DNA from: Buddleja alternifolia | Taxonomy: Eukaryota > Streptophyta > Magnoliopsida > Lamiales > Scrophulariaceae | DNA: 64,000 nt | Reading direction: 5' to 3' | Assembly: GCA_019426215.1 (NCBI GenBank) | Contig: CM033394.1 | Span: forward strand, 37,818,423-37,882,422 | Part shown: positions 57,405 to 64,000 of the stretch, in pieces | How positions within the stretch are numbered: position 1 is the stretch's first letter | How the letters are laid out: each line of letters starts with the position of its first letter | Program-made: the position numbers and the translations under genes | Notes under the pieces: model-generated | Database searches by the model: none | The model's input: the letters and a program-made list of their open reading frames with translations, nothing else | Told to the model about the DNA's origin: nothing

Positions 57405-58449
57405 GAGTGTTAAGGCATCCTGATGATGCTCAAGAATGGGATGAATTTGACATTTCTTAAGATCCCTGTAATGTTAGACTTGCATTGGCAGTTGGTGGTT
57501 TTAATCCATTTTCGAATATGAGCTTATCTTACAGTACACGACCAATGAGTCTTTTGTCATTCAATTTGCCACAATGGAAGTGTTTGAAAGTTCATTTCTT
57601 CATATTGTCAATGCTTATTCCAGGTCCATCGTCTCCTGGAAATGACAGGTGTATTTTTGGAACCATTGATTGATGAATTGAAGGACTTGTGGGATCATGG
57701 TATTGAAACTTATGATGCCTCAACTGCTACTAAATTTAGTCTACGTGCAACAATCTTTTAAACCATAAATAACTTACCAGCAAATGGAATAATATCAGGA
57801 TGGAGTACAAAAGGGTATTTGGCATGTTCTGTATGTAACAAGAGAACGTGTAACTTTTGGTTAAAAAAATGGAGTAGAGATATCTTATTTGGGTCAATTC
57901 GACAGGGGATGATGTGTTGGAACAACTAAGTTATGTTCTCCAATTACGTTAGGAAATACAATACCAAAGAAGAGAAAATGTGATGACGAATTGAACTGGA
58001 GAAAGTGTAGCATATGTTTTAGGTTGCCATATTGGAGGACTCTCAACTTGAAACATAACATAGATGTGATGCACATAGAGAAGAATGTATAATAATATTC
58101 TAGGCACACTATTTGACATTGATGGAAAAACTAAGGATAATATCAAGGCTCAATTTAATTTGCAAGTCTTGGGTATAAAGCATGAAATACACCCAAAACT
58201 CATTGGGGATTCTTATTTAGTGCCCCCTGCATGGTATGCATTATCTACTATTGAAAAAAAAGGGTGTACGCATGTTTAGCCTCAGTGAAGTATCCATATG
58301 GTTATGCGGCAAGTTTGTCAAAGCGTGTTGATACTAAGGATTATCAGCTTACAGGCAAAACTCATGATTGTCATACTATCTTACTGCAATGGTTACCACT
58401 TTCCCTACGTGGGTTGTTGAACGATAATGTGTATGATGCATTACATTAA
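57405..58449 (+). pseudogene. CACTA transposase (TNP2-like), copy 2
   Basis: Same domain blocks as copy 1, including LAVGGFNPFSNMSLS, SGWSTKGYLACSVCNK, TGDDVLEQLSYV, NILGTLFDIDGKTKDNIK, VKYPYGYAASLSKRVDTK and GKTHDCHTILLQWLPL. About 60 bp of the region between WLKKWSRDI and the TGDDV block present in copy 1 is missing. Several stops and frameshifts are shared with copy 1 (for example the break before HIEKN), so they predate the duplication; others, such as a stop near ISQDP (TCTTAAGAT), are private. Confidence 0.88.
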
Positions 58450-58919
58450 CTTTCTGTGTTTGATAAGTTTTGAAGCTCGGCTCGATTAGTAAAAATTTAT
58501 TAAAACATGTACAAATAAGTCAAACTATTCGAGCTCGACTCGTGTTCGGCTTGATTAACAATCAAACAGGCTCAAACACAAATTTTGAAGCTCGATTGTA
58601 ATTCAAACAAGCTTGAACAACAACTCGTTAAGCTCGACTCAACTCATTTACACCCCTAAGTCCATATCTTATCAAATCATAAATTGTCCATCGAATTAAG
58701 TCCATAATATTTGACCAAATACAATATTTGACTCCATTTTATCACATCGACCTCAGCTCACTCATTAATAGCTCAGCTCCCTGTTCATTGTCTTCTTCAT
58801 CACTCCTCCTTCATCAACTACTCTTCATCACTCGCTCGTTATCAACTGCTCTTCACACTCGCTCTTCATCAAGTGCTTGTTCATCACTCTCTCTTCATCG
58901 ACTGCATCAACTGCTTCTT

Positions 58920-59346
58920 CATCATACTAATGGATTATATTCGGATTTATTTGATTATTCTTATCCCAATACAAACCATTAGTATGATAATACTAATGGT
59001 TTTGGCCTGGTATATAAAAGGAGTGGTAAAACTTAATCAGGATGCTTATCAGTCCTAGGCATATTTCTCTAATCGCGAAGTTGCTTTATATGAGCGGGAA
59101 GTTGTTTTGCATGTGCGCGAAGTTGCTATGCATGAGAACAGCCCATGCAACCACTTGCACAATTCCTACCCACCACGAAGGTACCCGCCTGCTCCGTCGA
59201 CAAACACACCACCACCGTCCCCAGAAGCACCCGGATCACCACTAGGGGGAGTACGCGTCACCAGCCTCCGCATTGTCCCCAGAGTATTTCTCATCCCTCC
59301 ACCGACGGATAGTTCACCTTCCTCTCCTTTTGCCACCACCGAATAG
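58920..59346 (+). pseudogene. Small membrane/Pro-rich ORF, copy 2, broken
   Basis: Equivalent of 55750-56167. It keeps the membrane segment, the three heptads (EVALYER, EVVLHVR, EVAMHEN) and the Pro-rich tail through SPFATTE, but a TAG after NQDAYQS stops it. The residue changes inside the heptads are few, while synonymous changes are also few, so no selection can be inferred by eye. Confidence 0.5.
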
Positions 59347-59630
59347 TCCACTTTCCTCCGCTTCTTTTTTGGGTTTTTTACATTAAGAGATGACTATTGA
59401 AAGCGCTTTTTTGTGAAGCTTTTTATGAAAAAATACTACTGTAACCAATATTTTGTAATTTTTGTTTGGTTTTGTGGTTTTTTCATAAGAATTTCCCTTC
59501 AAAACTTGTACTTAAATCTTTATATGTATAAAATTAGCTAAGTACTATTTGGGTATTACACAATTAAAAACCTATGAACGTCGATATAAAATAAAAAATT
59601 TGTCGCATATATATATATATATGGAAAAAT

Positions 59631-60580
59631 CAAGGATTAAAATTTCGTTTCGAAGCTAAGTCTTGGGTTGTTAAATATCAGAAACATATCGGAAACATTT
59701 CGAAAACGACAGAGAAAACTTGCAAAATGCTAGAAACAAGAAAGGAATAGTGAAAAATAAGAAAATAAGAGTGACTCCCTTTTTTCATTAGCAAAAAATC
59801 AATATTTAATCGATCAAATTTCACTAACATACAAAGCGGTAATATTGGATTCAAGTCTAACATTTATATAGCATATAATCAACACAGTTTTAATAATTTA
59901 AATTGTGAAATACTAAATTTTAAAAGTGTTATTGCCTAAAAAAAAGAAACATCAATATCAACGATACCATGGCTCAAACACATGCAAATTACTAAAAAAC
60001 ATAAGTGTGATATTCACATTTTGATCGAGTCACCACGAATAAAATGATAAAAAAATTATTTTTCCAATAAATAAATGTTTGATTGACTAGTTTGAGCATG
60101 ATATTCTTGTGAAGATGCTCCATGATCTTCATTCACTCATTCTTTCATTTGTTCAAATATTATCATAATCACTATCATCTCCAAGGTCATAAAGAAAATT
60201 GTCACCTCCAATATTCTTAATTCTTTCTGGGTTTGTTGTGGGCGTATTTGCAGATAAACATAGTTCTCGTATGATTTGGTTTGATTATCTAAGGGACTTT
60301 TTTGATCTTTTCAGGACTTAATTTGTTAGATTGATAGATTGATTACTCTTTTCTTCTCATTTTAGTAATTTTCTTTTACCTAAAATTCAGAGATTTGAGA
60401 GTTGAGCAACAACTTTTTTTGAAAAGTAACTACGAAATTTTCAATGTTTCCATAGTTTTTATGGAAACATTGAAAGTTTCTTAAGAATCAATGTAATTTT
60501 GAAACTACTTCATGGTTTTTTTTTCCATTAGCTGAAAACGGAAACGTTTCGGTGGAAAAGAAAAGAAAATTAGAACCATG
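59631..60580. mobile_element. Non-autonomous hAT-like element with 8-bp target duplication
   Basis: Flanked by GGAAAAAT on both sides (59623-59630 and 60581-60588). The ends CAAGGATTAAAATTTCGTTTC and, reverse complemented, CATGGTTCTAATTTTCTTTTC form an imperfect inverted repeat. Copy 1 of the tandem duplication has the intact site (GGAAAAATTAAAA, about 56443) without the insert, a clean empty-site comparison. No transposase is encoded. An internal perfect hairpin lies at 60439-60475. Confidence 0.85.
60439..60475. repeat. Perfect 16-bp inverted repeat, 5-bp loop
   Basis: TTTCAATGTTTCCATA (60439-60454), loop GTTTT, TATGGAAACATTGAAA (60460-60475), inside the hAT-like element. Confidence 0.9.
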
Positions 60581-60937
60581 GGAAAAATAACAAAAAAAAA
60601 TTAAAAAAATAAAAATTACATGCATCATTATAGTTAGAATGAAAAGAGATTCCATGTTGTAGTATATTACACTAGCCTCCTAGTAGAGTAATTTCAGAAG
60701 ATTGGGAGCTATTGATCAACTACATCGAAAGCGATGAGTTTAAAGTATTTTAAGACAATAGAACTCTTTGTCCATTGCACTTATTTTAATTTAATAGAAA
60801 TTTATAAGTTTTATAAATAGAATTTTTCTCGAGCGATGTTGAGTTCTTAATGGTAATTGTACAAATGCAGAAATTAATGATAGAAACAAGGAAAATCGAA
60901 AAAAGTTGACGATGAATCATGCTTGTGGGACAAAAAA

Positions 60938-61046
60938 ACTATTGCACAGTACTGCTATGAGGATGTAAACTATTTAGAAATTTCATGTAAAAACTATTGC
61001 ACAGTACTGCTATGAGGATGTAAACTATTTAGAAATTTCATGTACT
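60938..61046. repeat. 55-bp tandem duplication private to copy 2
   Basis: CTATTGCACAGTACTGCTAT through AGAAATTTCATGTA is present twice, offset by 55 bp, while copy 1 (about 56793-56842) has it once. Confidence 0.9.
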
Positions 61047-61079
61047 AAGTATTGTTTATTTTTACACTCCTCATAATAT

Positions 61080-61680
61080 TTATTCAGCGTGATCCTGAAA
61101 CTGATCAAAAGCCAACAGAAACTGCTACTTGGAGGAGAACTTGACACAGTACAAAAAAGAATGGTTGGGTCGATGAAGCTTCGTTAAGCTTATGTAAGTG
61201 ACCTAATTTATCTAATGTAAGTGATCAAATTATGTTAGTAATAAAGATATTTAAATAGAAATAAATTTTCGCAGGAAGATTTAACGAGATTGCATAGTCA
61301 ACCAATTGAGGATGACTAGGATCCCATGGTTGACAATGAAGCATTTGTAGAGGAGTTTGGAGAAGAGAAATCAAGCCAGTTACATGGTTGAAGGGATGGC
61401 CTAAAGCCACCTTCTAAAAGAGGTCAGAGAAGTAATAAAGAATTAGAAAAAGGAGAACGAGGAATTGAGGAAACAAGCTAAAGGAGATAGAGAAGCTCTA
61501 GAGTCACTCAAAAAAGAAAAGAAAGACATGCCATTGCGCTTGGAGTCATTGGAGTCTCAAGTCAAGAATCAAGCTCAAGTAAATGGCTAAGTTCAAGCTA
61601 TTTTAAAAAGTCAACTTCCTGCAATCATCCAGAAGTTGGGCACTCTTAGTCAAACTCATTCACCGGTTAATGTGAGTTAT
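61080..61680 (+). pseudogene. CACTA PTTA-like ORF fragment, copy 2, with C-terminal part
   Basis: Encodes the blocks of copy 1 (KKNGWVDEA, EDLTRLHSQPIEDD, AFVEEFGEEKSSQL, PPSKRG) and then goes further, with frame breaks, into ELEK, REALESLKKEKKDMPLRLES, LESQVKNQAQV and LPAIIQKLGTLSQTHSPV, the coiled-coil C-terminus usual in this family. An in-frame TAA falls after QVNG. So copy 2 keeps the end of the gene that copy 1 lost. Confidence 0.65.
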
Positions 61681-61699
61681 TTACTTTATCATTACGATT

Positions 61700-62600
61700 T
61701 ATTTTCTATTTTATTTTTCTTGCTAATTCATTTGAAATTTTTTTGATTAATTAAATATCTTTGCTACAATTAAATTTTATTGGTTGATTATGAGCTAAAA
61801 ATGCTTTTTGTCTTGTTCATAGCGAAGTCAATGTAGGAATCCTTATAATTTTCATGTCGACTTTCTCGCAAACATTATCATGTTAAAAAGTTAAGTATTG
61901 TTCAACATTAGATCCATGCTAGAAAAAAAATGAGTCATATGTCATCTTCTAAACATGCAAACTAAATATATTGTTGTTTTTAGAAAAATTTTAGATTATT
62001 GTTGCATTATTATTCATGTTAATTTTTGTTTAATGTTGGATATGTGAAACTAATTTATTTGGATAAGAATGTTGACTTATCTTGTGTTCAGAAAGTAGTA
62101 TTCCATATTCTTTGCTTTATGAAATTGAATGCTATTTCTATAACATTTTATTAGATTTTGATAGCCTCTTCTTATAGTTTACTATGGTGTGGATAATGCA
62201 CATGATGAGTATTATATCAAAATTTGTTTATGAACTACTTTATGGTAATATCTTCTCATCAAGATAATGTCTAGATTATTTTACATCCAATGTGGGAAAT
62301 ATCAACCTAATACAAACTGTAAGATGTATATTATTGTTTGTGTTTTTTTTTCCAGGTTTAAAAGTGAATTGGTGTTCTAGAGTACTGATGCGACTCGCTG
62401 GAATACTAATTAAATTAGTGAAGATTGATCATTTGTGTTATTCTCTTTATCGTTTTATATTTAGTTTGTAAATGTTGATTTGCACCACACACTTTATTTA
62501 TTTTAGGCATTCTTATATATAATTCTTCTTTTGGTTTCTTGTACTTTGGTTAAATCTGATTATTAATTGATCTTTTATAATTGCTTGTAAAATATTTCTC
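61700..62600. other. Non-coding DNA after the PTTA-like ORF
   Basis: AT-rich, no ORF. Likely the 3' untranslated part of the CACTA element, but nothing proves it. Confidence 0.4.
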
Positions 62601-62609
62601 ACTAAATTG

Positions 62610-62960
62610 AACATATACATTGTCACTAAATATGAGCTACAATGACGACACTTTTTGTCATTATAGGATCCAAAACTTGTTAATTTAGAAAATATACAAT
62701 ATTAATAAATATTAATCTTATAGTGGCGACTCTAAAATTTTAGTGATAAACAGCAACTTAAGTAGTGATAGTTAAAGTTGTCACAATTGCTAGTGATCTG
62801 TAATGATGAGGCATATTTTTGTGGCTGAAATATTATATTTTAGTGACGATTTATATGTGTAACTAAAGTGCTAATTTATATTGACAATATTTATGTATAA
62901 CTAAAAAGCTTAGCCATAATGGCGATATATGTGTAACTACAACACTAAGTTGTAGTAATG
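62610..62960. repeat. CACTA-like subterminal repeat region
   Basis: Repeated TAGTGA(C/T)(G/A), TTGTCACTA/TTGTCACAA, GTGTAACTA and TGACGACA motifs resemble those at 12120-12589. A canonical CACTA terminus was not found nearby; ACTAAGTTGTAGTAATGAC near 62945 may be a decayed one. Confidence 0.45.
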
Positions 62961-62999
62961 ACATTTATGTGCAACCATCGTTGACCACTAGACTAGCAC

Positions 63000-63640
63000 A
63001 TATGGGCACCAGCAGCTCCTGCAATTTGCTCTTCAGTCGCCACCGTATCTAGAAGCCCCATCCTCCTCACCATCACTCCGCGCCACCGATGGTCATCACC
63101 GCTACGATACCACCAACATCAAGCAGGAAACCACTTTCTGCCACCGCCTATAACAAAATATAAGGGTTTGTATGTTGATGAAAAATATCAGTAAATGTTT
63201 GGGAATGACAAAACTGGGTGCATTTATGTGGTAAAGATTATGATTTGACATCCATTTTGTATCTTGTTAGGTTGTTTTTTTTTTTTCTTGAAGTGATATA
63301 TATATATATATATATATATGTAATTCCACTTATTCTTTAGGTTTTAACTTATGTTATAAGGTTATAGAGTAGAGAAGTTTTTTAATACATAAGCTTGTCT
63401 TCTTTTAAATGTTGTTATTATAGTAAACGTTCAAATTCTTGAATTTCCTTTCAGTTAGAATGCTCAAATTATGCCCCAAAAAGCTTTGTACAAGAATAAG
63501 TTGATTTGTTCCTGTCATTGCAGCTTATTTAAACTAATTTTTAGCAGGCGTTAAGTGATACTAATTAAATATTCTAAACAAACAATAGGAAATTAGAAAT
63601 TTCAGAATTTTTCTTTGACATGGTCTATTTGTAGAACAAC
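63000..63640. other. Unassigned DNA including a GC-richer, Pro/Ser-coding stretch
   Basis: 63000-63160 is GC-richer, could encode a short His/Pro/Ser-rich peptide and has no recognised homology. An (AT)n run lies at 63296-63319. Nothing else supported. Confidence 0.35.
63296..63319. repeat. (AT)n microsatellite
   Basis: Alternating A/T run of 24 bp. Confidence 0.9.
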
Positions 63641-63684
63641 TTATGATTAAGGTTGTATTAATACAAGTATATTATTTGCCTTTC

Positions 63685-64000
63685 TCCGCCCCATCGAGGG
63701 CCTAATATAGCCAATGTTGTTTGGAGGTGCTTGGAAGATTGGGATATTGAAGGTAATTCATACGCTTTCTATTGATAATGTGTCTGCGATCAATAATTTG
63801 AAGGTTTTCATTAGAAATAAAAAAAGTTGCTTTGCGGCGGGAGATTATTCCACATGAGATGTTGCGCCCACATTCTGAACTTGATAGCTCAAGGCGGGCT
63901 TTTTGCAATTAAAGACATTATTTATGTTATTTGAGACACTATAGAGTATGTTTGACTATCTAATGCAAGACTTCAATTAAATTTGTTGAGGTTGTAAAGT
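63685..64000 (+). pseudogene. hAT transposase fragment (RICESLEEPER/DAYSLEEPER type), runs off the window
   Basis: Plus-strand frames encode FSPPHRGPNIANVV, CLEDWDIEG, then shifted KVIHTLSIDNVSA, NNLKVFIRNK, and MRCCAHILNLIAQGGL followed by KD.I. The blocks W.I.K...TIDNASAN and (H)MRCCAHILNLIV.DGL are the signature of plant hAT transposases of the RICESLEEPER group. Frame changes after DWDIEG and before MRCC, and a stop near IYVI, show decay. The catalytic region with CCAHILNL is present; the BED zinc finger and dimerisation domain are not in this part. Confidence 0.85.

Larger units (their letters stand above)
57229..61435 (+). repeat. Tandem duplication of the CACTA segment, copy 2
   Basis: Same order as copy 1, with two additions: a 950-bp insertion (59631-60580) and a 55-bp tandem duplication (60938-61046). 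It continues beyond copy 1 into further CACTA sequence. Confidence 0.9.

Noticed and set aside
59166..59351. Gly-rich minus-strand frame as a gene
   Set aside because: It is the antisense of the Pro-rich tail of the small CACTA ORF.
1..64000. CRISPR array, tRNA, rRNA, or bacterial-type operons and riboswitches
   Set aside because: No regularly spaced repeats with unique spacers, no tRNA or rRNA signatures, and the gene structure is eukaryotic.

Overview
This is a plant nuclear window, AT-rich and dominated by transposable elements. Plant LTR retrotransposons with tRNA-Met-type primer sites, CACTA and hAT transposase relics, GT-AG introns and a plant-type PLAC8 gene all point to a eudicot. 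The unknown retroelement proteins loosely recall proteins I associate with Lamiales genomes, but that is only a weak guess. I find one gene that looks intact: a four-exon PLAC8 (plant cadmium resistance / cell number regulator) gene on the minus strand at 8166-10086, 187 codons, with all splice sites and phases consistent. Everything else with coding similarity is broken.

Layout. 1-3182: 5' end of a minus-strand Gypsy element (gag start, primer site, 2.6 kb LTR). 3183-7837: 3' part of a CACTA element interrupted by a Copia solo LTR, ending in a CACTA terminus about 330 bp from the PLAC8 gene. 8166-24400: the PLAC8 locus with degenerate paralogue exons at about 13.1, 18.6 and 24.4 kb, spread apart by segmental duplication and by insertion of small DNA elements, a Copia LTR and AT-rich DNA. 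24544-39854: one minus-strand Copia element bounded by a 5-bp TGAAA target duplication and broken by four other retroelement sequences, including a non-autonomous LTR element with unrecognised ORFs and a 1.4 kb solo LTR with its own CTCTA duplication. 40640-45414: a plus-strand Gypsy element with two LTRs and a decayed interior.

45700-49460: repeated, decayed fragments of a TOPLESS-related corepressor gene in both orientations, one unit containing a complete small TRIM element (47415-48013), followed by a plant-mobile-domain fragment. 49617-53350: mostly featureless, with a scrap of Copia reverse transcriptase and a 104-bp tandem repeat. 53880-61680: a tandemly duplicated CACTA segment (TNP2-like transposase, a small membrane/proline-rich ORF, a PTTA-like ORF). 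Its second copy carries a 950-bp hAT-like insertion whose empty site is preserved in the first copy. 61700-64000: CACTA-like subterminal DNA, then a hAT transposase fragment running off the window.

The genes do not form a pathway. The window records repeated nesting of elements around one conserved gene and its dying duplicates. I found no tRNA, rRNA or CRISPR. No convincing novel functional system is visible; the least explained items are the unrecognised ORFs of the non-autonomous LTR element, the TOPLESS fragment cluster, the small ORF inside the CACTA duplication, and the palindromic GC-rich core of the solo LTR.
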